Below, piece after piece: positions 1 to 7,199 of a DNA stretch of 26,553 nucleotides (the first letter of the stretch is position 1; each line of letters starts with the position of its first letter). The translations under genes were made by a program, and so were the position numbers. The stretch is from contig DITG01000060.1 in assembly GCA_002422045.1 (NCBI GenBank), positions 1 to 26,553 of the forward strand, in the 5' to 3' direction. The stretch comes from Acholeplasmataceae bacterium UBA6190. Its GTDB lineage: Bacteria; Bacillota_I; Bacilli_A; Acholeplasmatales; Acholeplasmataceae. Under the pieces are notes generated by a model. The model was given only the letters and a program-made list of their open reading frames with translations, had not been told where the DNA came from and did no database searches.

Positions 1-483
1 GTTTTTGGTGTCATCAGTGCATTGGCTACGGTTGGTGTTGGTTTCATCATCGCAGGTCCACTCATGGTGGGGTTGATTTATTATCTATCAGCCATCAGAA
101 AAGGTGACAAACCAGTATTCAACACCTTGCTTGATGGATTCAAAGAACCTTTGACCAGTTCAATCGTCACCTATATTTTGCAAAGTATCTTCATTGTGTT
201 ATGGTCATTTTTACTGATCATTCCAGGGATTATCAAGGCATTCAGTTATAGCATGTCCTTATACATCGTCGCTGATCAACCAAACATTTCAGCAAACGAT
301 GCCATCACCCAATCCAGAAAAATGATGGATGGACATAAGATGGAACTGTTCATGCTTTATTTCAGTTTCATTGGTTGGTATTTGCTAGGTATCATCACAT
401 TTGGTTTAGCCATCATTTACATCATGCCGTTTGTCAGAGCAGCAGAACTTGAATTCTATCTAGAATTGAAGAATCATCAATAA
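1..483 (+). CDS. DUF975-family integral membrane protein (5' end outside window)
   Basis: The reading frame is open from base 1 and ends at TAA 481-483, so only the C-terminal ~160 residues are present. They show the layout of DUF975 (YciC-like) membrane proteins. There is a hydrophobic segment, then a polar stretch (AIRKGDKPVFNTLLDGFKE), a second membrane segment ending in the family-typical LLIIPGIIKAFSYSMS, a helix with SRKMMDGHKMELF, and a last membrane segment before a short charged tail. Members are multi-pass proteins of unknown biochemical role. The in-frame TTG at base 22 is an internal codon, not a supported start, because the frame continues upstream and no ribosome site precedes it. 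A hairpin 27 bp downstream (510-574) probably ends the transcript. The family call is fairly secure; the function is unknown. Confidence 0.8.
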   Translation, partial: VFGVISALATVGVGFIIAGPLMVGLIYYLSAIRKGDKPVFNTLLDGFKEPLTSSIVTYILQSIFIVLWSFLLIIPGIIKAFSYSMSLYIVADQPNISANDAITQSRKMMDGHKMELFMLYFSFIGWYLLGIITFGLAIIYIMPFVRAAELEFYLELKNHQ

Positions 484-490
484 AAAAAAC

Positions 491-500
491 TGACGCGTCA
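491..500. repeat. Perfect 10-bp palindrome TGACGCGTCA
   Basis: The sequence TGACGCGTCA equals its own reverse complement. It sits between the DUF975 stop codon and the hairpin at 510, and a TATAAT follows at 507-512. It could be a protein-binding site, but no regulator gene adjoins it. Confidence 0.3.
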
Positions 501-509
501 ATCTGATAT

Positions 510-574
510 AATCCCCCTAAAGTTAACACTACAAAAAATGAAAATTGTAGATGTTAGCAGAAAGGGGATTTTTT
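510..574 (+). terminator. Long hairpin with T-run, probable terminator of the DUF975 gene
   Basis: The outer arms AATCCCC (510-516) and GGGGATT (564-570) pair perfectly. An inner stem pairs TAACA/CTAC (524-532) with GTAG/TGTTA (547-556) around one bulged A, with an internal loop between the stems. The right arm runs into six T (569-574). This fits an intrinsic terminator 27 bp after the DUF975 stop, but it is longer than most, so a structured small RNA or leader is possible. Confidence 0.5.
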
Positions 575-743
575 CATGATTTGGAGTGCATTTAGAGTGA
601 ATAAAAAAAGTTATCAGTAAAAAATAAACAGAAAAAAAACTTTTCTATTGCCGCCTGCCTATAGAAATCTCATACATTTAATAGACAACTTCAACTTCAA
701 AAGAACCTAGAATGGCTGCACCTATAAGTATTTATGAAAACGA

Positions 744-757
744 GTGAAAATTTTCAC
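744..757. repeat. Perfect 14-bp palindrome GTGAAAATTTTCAC
   Basis: The word GTGAAAATTTTCAC equals its own reverse complement and lies about 120 bp upstream of the potA promoter. Its form would suit a dimeric repressor, but in A/T-rich DNA a chance palindrome of this kind is not rare. Confidence 0.3.
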
Positions 758-873
758 AAAAAACCAATGATTTTCTATTCTCATAAAAAAGTCGAATGAT
801 GGCTTTATAAAGGCATCATGTGGATACTCAAAATTAGTGTGAAAAAAAACTGATTAAAAATTGATTAAATGAC

Positions 874-901
874 TTGAAATATCTGAAAAAAAGACTATAA
901 T
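874..901 (+). promoter_or_regulatory. potABCD promoter
   Basis: A -35 box TTGAAA (874-879) and a -10 box TATAAT (896-901) are separated by 16 bp. The DNA just upstream (851-870) is nearly all A/T with a TGATTAAA direct repeat, suitable as an UP-like element. A second TATAAT at 918-923 has no -35 match. The ribosome site AAGGAG is at 928-933, 7 nt before the GTG start. Confidence 0.6.
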
Positions 902-940
902 TATTGCTTGAAAAGAATATAATGTCCAAGGAGTTTAAAG

Positions 941-2089
941 GTGAACAAAAAACCACTGATAGAATTGATCAATGTAACTAAATCTTATGATGAAGAAAAG
1001 GTTGTAGACAATCTCAATCTGACCATTTATGAAAACGAGTTTGTCACATTACTCGGTCCATCAGGTTGTGGAAAAACGACAACACTCCGCATGATTGGTG
1101 GCTTTGTGCAACCCGATGCAGGACAAATCATCATCAACGGAAAGATCTTCAATGATCTACCACCTTATGCAAGACCGATTCACACTGTCTTCCAGCGATA
1201 TGCATTATTCCCGCATCTCAATGTGCTTGAAAATGTCGCTTTCGGATTAAGAAACCGCACCTATGATTATTTGGTATCATTCTTTGGAGAAGAAAAACTC
1301 AATCAGGTTTTTCTAGATGCAAATCCAGGAAAACAAATCTCAAAACGGGGCATTTCAAAAATCATTGATCAAAAAATCACCAATGAAGCCAGAGAAGCAT
1401 TAGCGCTTGTCAAACTGGTCGGATTCGAACGCCGCAAGATCGATCAGATTTCTGGTGGACAGCAACAACGTGTCGCTCTCGCCAGAGCACTCGTGAACAA
1501 ACCTCAGATTCTACTGCTCGATGAACCGCTTGCAGCACTTGACTTGAAATTAAGACAATCGATGCAATATGAACTCAAAGAAATGCAACGCAAACTGGGC
1601 ATTACCTTCATCTTTGTCACCCATGACCAGGAAGAAGCAATGACCATGAGTGACCGTATCGTTGTCATGAAAAGCGGACTTGTACAACAACTGGGTACGC
1701 CGAAGAGCATCTACAATGAACCGATCAATCGTTATGTCGCCAATTTCATTGGTGAAACCAATATCATTCCAGGCACCTATGTCAAAAAAGACACTGTTCA
1801 TTTCTTAGGCGCTGATTTCAAGAGTACAGGTTATACCTTCGCAGATGGCGAAGCTGTTGATGTTGTCATCCGTCCTGAAGATTTTGATGTCGTACCATTC
1901 GACAAGGCAAAACTTCAAGGCACAGTGACCTTCAGTCTCTTCAAAGGTGTTCACAATGAACTTGATGTCGATATCAATGGTGTCAAACTCATGGTCAATA
2001 CCTATGAATCTTATGATGTCGGACAATCCATCGGATTATCTGTTGACCCTTATGAGATTCATATGATGAAGGTTGAAAACAATGGGTAA
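941..2089 (+). CDS. potA: Spermidine/putrescine ABC transporter ATPase PotA
   Basis: This is the cytoplasmic ATPase that powers polyamine import with PotB, PotC and PotD. Visible in the 382-residue product are Walker A GPSGCGKTT (39-47), a Q-loop FQRYALFPH (about 84-92), signature SGGQQQR (171-177), Walker B ILLLDEP (190-196) and the switch histidine in VTHDQEEA (H228). A C-terminal regulatory domain follows and includes the VVIRPEDFDV stretch. An insertion of about 39 residues (about 105-143) lies between FGLR and the helix leading to the signature; E. coli PotA lacks it, and mycoplasma PotA proteins are known to be enlarged. The start is GTG, chosen because AAGGAG sits 7 nt upstream and the ABC fold begins at once. 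The 3' end overlaps potB by 8 bp. Polyamine specificity rests on the whole four-gene layout and on PotD. Confidence 0.93.
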   Translation: MNKKPLIELINVTKSYDEEKVVDNLNLTIYENEFVTLLGPSGCGKTTTLRMIGGFVQPDAGQIIINGKIFNDLPPYARPIHTVFQRYALFPHLNVLENVAFGLRNRTYDYLVSFFGEEKLNQVFLDANPGKQISKRGISKIIDQKITNEAREALALVKLVGFERRKIDQISGGQQQRVALARALVNKPQILLLDEPLAALDLKLRQSMQYELKEMQRKLGITFIFVTHDQEEAMTMSDRIVVMKSGLVQQLGTPKSIYNEPINRYVANFIGETNIIPGTYVKKDTVHFLGADFKSTGYTFADGEAVDVVIRPEDFDVVPFDKAKLQGTVTFSLFKGVHNELDVDINGVKLMVNTYESYDVGQSIGLSVDPYEIHMMKVENNG

Positions 2090-2915
2090 GACCTTCAAGG
2101 TGCTTGCCATTCCGTATCAAATATGGCTATACATTCTTGTGTTCATTCCACTTTTGGCCATGTTGGGTATTGCACTATCCAATTATGACTCATCGGTGGA
2201 TTTGAACCAAATCAATGTATCACTATTCCATTGGCGGATTCTTGCTCAAAGCCAGAATCTGATTGCATTCAGAAACAGTGTTGTCTTCGCGACAATGACC
2301 ACTGCCATATCTTTAGTTCTTGGATATTTTGTAGCCTATCATATTTTCCAGTCCAAGTTCAAAAACAAATTCATCATCTTGACCATCGTGATTTTGCCGA
2401 TGTGGTCCAATTTAATTCTCAGAGTCGAAGCGTTGACCAACATCATGTCAGAAAATAACATTTTAAAGTCAATCTTGGGTTTTTCCCCATTTGGTAATAT
2501 TGCAGGTACGCCACTGGCCATTCTCATTGGCTTGGTATTCACTTACTTGCCATTCATGATTCTGCCAGTGTATACAGCACTTGAAAAGATTGATTATGCA
2601 TTACAAGAAGCCGCACTCGATTTGGGACTGACTCCGATGAAGAAATTTTGGAAAGTCATCTTCCCATTATCTTTCAAAGGTGTCGTCACAGGTTCGATTA
2701 TGGTCTTCCTACCGACACTCTCTGGATTTGCCATTCCGAAATTCTTAGGCAAAGGTAGATACTTGTTCATCGGTAATGTCATTGAAAACAAATTGCTTTC
2801 ATCGACCATTTTCTACAATCATGGATCATTACTTGCTGTTGTCATCTTGATTTTCATCTTAGGATCCATCTTATTACTGACCAGATTCGACAAGGAAGGG
2901 GAGACATTATTATGA
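2082..2915 (+). CDS. potB: Spermidine/putrescine ABC transporter permease PotB
   Basis: This is the inner permease subunit of the polyamine importer, 277 residues with about six membrane segments. The EAA loop that docks on PotA is clear: EAALDLGLTPMKKFWKVIFP. Other family features are an N-terminal membrane helix (IWLYILVFIPLLAMLGIAL), LPMWSNLILRVEAL before the core, and LPTLSGFAIPKFLGKG after the EAA loop. I chose ATG 2082, which has GAAGG 9 nt upstream. A TTG three codons earlier (2073) is in frame but less likely. The start lies inside the end of potA, and the stop TGA overlaps the potC ATG (ATGA), so translation of the four pot genes is probably coupled. Confidence 0.92.
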   Translation: MGKTFKVLAIPYQIWLYILVFIPLLAMLGIALSNYDSSVDLNQINVSLFHWRILAQSQNLIAFRNSVVFATMTTAISLVLGYFVAYHIFQSKFKNKFIILTIVILPMWSNLILRVEALTNIMSENNILKSILGFSPFGNIAGTPLAILIGLVFTYLPFMILPVYTALEKIDYALQEAALDLGLTPMKKFWKVIFPLSFKGVVTGSIMVFLPTLSGFAIPKFLGKGRYLFIGNVIENKLLSSTIFYNHGSLLAVVILIFILGSILLLTRFDKEGETLL

Positions 2916-3790
2916 CCGACATGAAAGAGTATCCGGTTGCAACCCTTCAAGAATATGGCTATCGTGATTTCTCAGCCATCAGAAAGCCGATGAAGATTGT
3001 GAAAAATATCATCTTTTTCTCAATACTCCTCATGCTTTATCTCTCCATCATTGTCATCGCTATCCAGTCATTCAATTCGTCAATCATCACATCATCGTTC
3101 CAGCAGATATCATTCAAATGGTATCCCAACATTTTTAGAGAAGAAGACTTGATGACTGCCATCCGCAATACTTTCATCGTCTCATTCATCGCTACATCGA
3201 TTGCAACCGTTGCAGGCACATTCTTTGCAGTGGGGATGTACTCGATTGAAAAGAAGAAAAGACAATCGCTCATGCTACTCAACAATGTGCCCATTTTGAA
3301 TGCGGACATTGTCACAGGGTTTTCCTTGATGTTGATGTTCAGATTGCTCATGCCGATATTCCCCAGCATCTTTGGTTTGTTCACACTCGTCATGGCTCAC
3401 CTGTTCTTCACATTTCCTTATGTTGTGCTTTCCGTGATGCCCAAACTGAAAGAAACCGATCCGAATTTGATGGATGCTGCCTTAGACCTTGGTGTCAAGC
3501 CTTACAAGGCACTGATCAAAGTGGTCATTCCAGCCATCAAGGCAGGTATCTTCTCAGGTGCTTTACTGGCACTCACCATGAGTATCGATGACTTTGTCAT
3601 CAGTTACTTCAACACAGGTGCGGGATTTGATAATCTCTCCATCTGGATTTACGCAGTACTCGGTCGCAGAAACCTAACACCATCCGTGTATGCATTCTCA
3701 ACATTGTTGACATTGTTCACATTGGGCGGTTTGATGGTATATCAGTTTTTACAAAGAACAAAGAAAGGTAAAAAGAGTGAAGTGAAATGA
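2912..3790 (+). CDS. potC: Spermidine/putrescine ABC transporter permease PotC
   Basis: This is the second permease subunit, 292 residues. A polar N-terminal extension of about 30 residues precedes the first membrane helix (IIFFSILLMLYLSIIVIAI). The segment FNSSIITSSFQQISFKWYPNIF is the usual external loop of PotC (family pattern FN..., W Y...). The EAA loop reads DAALDLGVKPYKALIKVVIP. The motif SIDDFVISYFNTG, typical of PotC, follows. The ATG overlaps the potB stop by 4 bp and is preceded by GGAAGGGGAG. The stop TGA in turn overlaps the potD ATG. PotB and PotC form the heterodimeric channel. Confidence 0.92.
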   Translation: MTDMKEYPVATLQEYGYRDFSAIRKPMKIVKNIIFFSILLMLYLSIIVIAIQSFNSSIITSSFQQISFKWYPNIFREEDLMTAIRNTFIVSFIATSIATVAGTFFAVGMYSIEKKKRQSLMLLNNVPILNADIVTGFSLMLMFRLLMPIFPSIFGLFTLVMAHLFFTFPYVVLSVMPKLKETDPNLMDAALDLGVKPYKALIKVVIPAIKAGIFSGALLALTMSIDDFVISYFNTGAGFDNLSIWIYAVLGRRNLTPSVYAFSTLLTLFTLGGLMVYQFLQRTKKGKKSEVK

Positions 3791-4941
3791 AGAAATTGTT
3801 AGTCGTTTTAACTTTAGCACTTGTTTCAATAGGCTTGGCCGGATGTGATTCACGTCCTGTACTGAACATCCTCAACTGGGGTGAGTACATCAATGATGAG
3901 GTCGTAGCACAGTTTGAAGAAGAATATGGCATCAATGTGAAGATCAGCGTTGCTGACTCCAATGAATTGTTCTATTCCAAGATTAAGAGCAAGACCACGC
4001 CATTTGATCTCGTGATCCCATCGGATTACATGATTGAAAAGATGGTTGAAGAAGATATGCTCTTGGAGCTTGATTATGAAAAGCTTCCAAACCGTCAGTC
4101 AGTCACCTATATGGAAGGTGTCGATCAGATTTTCGAATCGATGACAGCAACCACTCTGGCAAGATCTGGCAATACTGTCGATTATACTGATTATGCTGTT
4201 CCTTATTTCTGGGGCACTTTCGGTATCATTTATAACAACCGCGTCGCAGGTTTGAAACAAGCGCTTGAAACGCATGGTTGGGCAGCTTATTTTGAAGCAA
4301 ACACCTACTTGCCAAACGCAAGAAGAGGCATGTATGACGTTGCACAAATGGCATACGCATCCGCTTTGTTCTATCTTGGTGAAAATCCAAATAACTATTC
4401 AACTTCATTGTTGGCACAAGCAAGAACAGTCATTCAAGGTGCAAACTTCACACAATGGGGCGATGACATGCTCAAGCGTGACATTGAAGCGAACAACTTG
4501 GACATGGCTTTCACTTATACCGGTGACTATTTGGACAGACTCTACATTCAACTTGAAGAAGGTAAGACTTTAACACAAGTTCAAGCAGAATTTGATATCT
4601 ATATCCCAGAGACAACCATGGTATTCATCGACGCGATGGTTATTCCCAATACTGCCAAGAATATCGATGGTGCACACCAGTTCATCAATTTCCTACTTGA
4701 TCCTGAAGTGGTTGCCTTAAACTCTGAAGTCGTGGGTTACGCAACTGCACTTGAAGAAGCCTATGACATCATTGTTGCTTATGTCAACGATCCAGATCCT
4801 TGGAAGAAGAATTGGGCAACTGCCAATCTGACCTATTACAATAAGGACAGAGAAGGCAATTACATTCCTTTGACAACCTTAAGTCCGACTGCAATCGATG
4901 CGATTCAGACGATGATACAGGAAGTTGTCACAGGTTCATAA
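3787..4941 (+). CDS. potD: Spermidine/putrescine-binding lipoprotein PotD
   Basis: This is the substrate-binding component, a surface lipoprotein. The N-terminus has two lysines, a hydrophobic core and lipobox LAGC with the lipidated Cys at residue 20. The mature part begins with the PotD hallmark LNILNWGEYIND. FDLVIPSDYMIEKM follows, and then YAVPYFWGTFGIIYNN, AFTYTGDY and the FIDAMVIPNTAKN stretch before the C-terminal helices. Total length is 384 residues, normal for the family. Substrate-contact residues were not individually verified, so spermidine and putrescine cannot be told apart. The gene is last in the operon, its ATG overlaps potC, and a good terminator follows at 4950. Confidence 0.93.
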   Translation: MKKLLVVLTLALVSIGLAGCDSRPVLNILNWGEYINDEVVAQFEEEYGINVKISVADSNELFYSKIKSKTTPFDLVIPSDYMIEKMVEEDMLLELDYEKLPNRQSVTYMEGVDQIFESMTATTLARSGNTVDYTDYAVPYFWGTFGIIYNNRVAGLKQALETHGWAAYFEANTYLPNARRGMYDVAQMAYASALFYLGENPNNYSTSLLAQARTVIQGANFTQWGDDMLKRDIEANNLDMAFTYTGDYLDRLYIQLEEGKTLTQVQAEFDIYIPETTMVFIDAMVIPNTAKNIDGAHQFINFLLDPEVVALNSEVVGYATALEEAYDIIVAYVNDPDPWKKNWATANLTYYNKDREGNYIPLTTLSPTAIDAIQTMIQEVVTGS

Positions 4942-4949
4942 GTTCAATC

Positions 4950-4982
4950 AAAGTCCGTTCGAGAGAACGGGCTTTTCTTTTG
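4950..4982 (+). terminator. Terminator of the pot operon
   Basis: A 10-bp stem with one G-U pair (4950-4959 with 4966-4975: AAAGTCCGTT and AACGGGCTTT), loop CGAGAG, then a T-rich tail TCTTTT. It starts 8 bp after the potD stop. Confidence 0.85.
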
Positions 4983-5004
4983 ATAGCCTGAGGACACTTT
5001 TTTG

Positions 5005-5013
5005 TGATAAAAT
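5005..5013 (+). promoter_or_regulatory. Extended -10 promoter of the glycosidase operon
   Basis: TGaTAAAAT (5005-5013) is an extended -10 element. No good -35 box is present at 16-18 bp; TTGATA at 4980-4985 is too far away. The position between the pot terminator and the gene at 5048 supports it. Confidence 0.45.
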
Positions 5014-5047
5014 ATGATCAAGCTAGAGGACTAGCATAGGGGGAAAC

Positions 5048-7189
5048 ATGAACAAAAAATGGATCATGATGGCATCCATCTTCATCATCAGCACAGCAGT
5101 TGTCATCTTGACCATCGCACTCATCGGTTCAAGTAAGGATATCTACATCGATGGTGACACGAAACTCGTTGCAAAAACAGAAGAAAGAGATTTTCAAGTT
5201 TATCGAGATGGCAAATTCAGAACATCATTTCTGACCGGTGTTAACATTGGTGCAACCAAACCAGGACACTTTCCTGGAGAACTTGCTATTACCAAGGCAG
5301 AATATTTGAGATGGTTCAAACATATTCATGACATGAATGCTGATGTCATCAGAGTCTATACCACCATGAAACCAAATTTTTACGATGCACTTTATGAGTT
5401 TAACAAAGGTAAAAGCAGACCATTGTATCTCATGCAAGGTCTTTGGAAAAACGAAGACATATCACTAGAATTAGGTCATGCCTATGCCAATGACGATGAG
5501 ATTTTGTTGACAATCATTCAAGATGGTAAGGATCTTGTCGATATATTCCACGGTAACATCACGTTGCCAGAGCGCAGAGGTTTGGCATCTGGAACGTATA
5601 CCAAAGATATTTCAAAATATGTAATCGGATGGATTTTGGGTGTCGAATGGGACCCACAATTTGTCGTTGATACCAATTTGATCAATCCGAATCGCAACCA
5701 GTATGTCGGAAATTACATCAAAACAACAATAGATGCATCCCCTTTTGAAGCTTTTTTGACACACTTTGGAGACGTCATTCTAACCTACGAAATGGAAAAA
5801 TATGGTATGATGCGTCCTTTATCCTACACAAACTGGCTGACGACTGATCCTCTGAATCATCCCAATGAACCATATCTGAAAGAAGACATGGTATCTGTGA
5901 ATACTGAACATATCGTCGCAACCGACTTATTCACATCAGGACTCTTCGCATCCTATCACGTCTATCCATATTATCCGGAGTTCATCAATCATTCTTTGGA
6001 ATATCGAGCATTTATCGATGAATCCGGAAAGGTCAATCCCTACCGAGCTTATTTGAAAGATTTGTATGCCTATCACAGTGTTCCTGTGATGGTAGCAGAA
6101 TTTGGGATACCCGCATCACGAGGTAAAGCACATGATTCGGTGCATCTTGGATTCAATCAGGGATTCATGACTGAAACCGAACAAGGACATGCTTTGTCTG
6201 ACATGATTCGTGATATCAAGAAAGAAGGATATATGGGTGGTCTTGTGTTTGCATGGCAAGACGAATGGTTCAAACGTACATGGAATACCATGGATTTTGA
6301 TGTATCTCTACGAAGACCATTTTGGTCAAATGTACAGACCAACGAACAAATGTTTGGTCTGATGGGCTTTGAACCTGGAATGAAAGAGCGTATCTCCTAT
6401 GCAGATGCTAAGTTTCAGGAATGGCTGAATGTATCTCCTCTTTTTGAAACAGAAAACGTTACGTTGAAGATCATGGCGGATGAACGATATCTCTATGTGA
6501 TGATCGATACGGATGGATTTGATTTTGACAATGATACACTTTGGATCCCTATCTTGACGCATCCAGACCAAGGCAATACATCTTTCGTCGGCACAAACTT
6601 GACCTTTGCACATCCCGCAGATTTTCTCATTCAAATCAAAGGTGAGTCGGAATCAAAAATCTTAGTTGACGCCTATTATGATTCGTTTTATTATCTGTAT
6701 GCAGAACAGTTGAAAGTCTTACCTCGATATGCGCACTATCGGAATCGAAACTCAGGATATTTTAACACCATGCACTTGGCACTGTCAGGTTCGATTACAT
6801 TGCCAGAAGAACAAGTCACACTACCCTTTTCAAGTTATGAAACGGGGAAACTCAGACATGGTAATGCTAATCCCAAATCAAAACAGTATGATTCACTGGC
6901 AGATTTCTATCATTTGGATGGCAACATTGAAATTCAGATACCTTGGGCATTGCTCAATATTTCAGATCCTTCAAGGAAGATGCATCTCGGAGATTATTAT
7001 GAGTTCAATGGCTTTGAATCGATTCCGATCGAAGGCATCAGAATCGGTGCATCCTTTCAAAAATCTTTCCAAGAAGCGCATTTGATTGACATGTATTCTT
7101 ATACATGGCAAACCTGGAGTTATCCGACGTACCATGAACGACTTAAGGCGTCTTACTATATCTTAAAACAGACATTCAAATCCATTTAG
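5048..7189 (+). CDS. Membrane-anchored glycoside hydrolase-like protein (clan GH-A type TIM barrel)
   Basis: The 713-residue product has one N-terminal membrane helix (about 5-28, after MNKK), so the rest is probably outside the cell. Residues about 55-440 look like a clan GH-A barrel. ADVIRVYTTMKPNFY resembles a second-strand region, and YVIGWILGVEWDP places an acidic residue (E200) where the acid/base would lie. VPVMVAEFGIPASRG places E351 where the nucleophile would lie, and GGLVFAWQDEWFKRTWN matches a late barrel strand. Residues about 455-713 look like a beta-rich accessory domain (LKIMADERYLYVMIDTDG), possibly CBM9/DOMON-like. GGGGGAAAC precedes the ATG. The substrate is unknown; cell-surface polysaccharide processing is a guess. 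The gene is followed after 10 bp by an amidase gene. The barrel call is moderately sure, the enzyme family is not. Confidence 0.65.
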   Translation: MNKKWIMMASIFIISTAVVILTIALIGSSKDIYIDGDTKLVAKTEERDFQVYRDGKFRTSFLTGVNIGATKPGHFPGELAITKAEYLRWFKHIHDMNADVIRVYTTMKPNFYDALYEFNKGKSRPLYLMQGLWKNEDISLELGHAYANDDEILLTIIQDGKDLVDIFHGNITLPERRGLASGTYTKDISKYVIGWILGVEWDPQFVVDTNLINPNRNQYVGNYIKTTIDASPFEAFLTHFGDVILTYEMEKYGMMRPLSYTNWLTTDPLNHPNEPYLKEDMVSVNTEHIVATDLFTSGLFASYHVYPYYPEFINHSLEYRAFIDESGKVNPYRAYLKDLYAYHSVPVMVAEFGIPASRGKAHDSVHLGFNQGFMTETEQGHALSDMIRDIKKEGYMGGLVFAWQDEWFKRTWNTMDFDVSLRRPFWSNVQTNEQMFGLMGFEPGMKERISYADAKFQEWLNVSPLFETENVTLKIMADERYLYVMIDTDGFDFDNDTLWIPILTHPDQGNTSFVGTNLTFAHPADFLIQIKGESESKILVDAYYDSFYYLYAEQLKVLPRYAHYRNRNSGYFNTMHLALSGSITLPEEQVTLPFSSYETGKLRHGNANPKSKQYDSLADFYHLDGNIEIQIPWALLNISDPSRKMHLGDYYEFNGFESIPIEGIRIGASFQKSFQEAHLIDMYSYTWQTWSYPTYHERLKASYYILKQTFKSI

Positions 7190-7199
7190 GAGGATTCAC

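Larger units (their letters stand above)
484..940. other. 457-bp AT-rich intergenic region upstream of potA
   Basis: I see no convincing gene. Contents in order: a perfect 10-bp palindrome TGACGCGTCA (491-500); a long hairpin ending in six T (510-574); a possible 14-codon ORF (576-620) whose ATG lies 8 nt after AAAGGGG; a perfect 14-bp palindrome GTGAAAATTTTCAC (744-757); a 16-bp word at 730-745 repeated inside potA at 1025-1040; an imperfect hairpin around 798-817; and the potA promoter at 874-901 preceded by A/T tracts. It may carry regulatory sites or decayed sequence. Nothing here proves a function. Confidence 0.5.

Noticed and set aside
576..620. 14-codon ORF with a possible ribosome site, as a small gene or leader peptide
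   Set aside because: Very short, no similarity that I recognise, and its ribosome site lies in the hairpin arm; not enough to call a gene.
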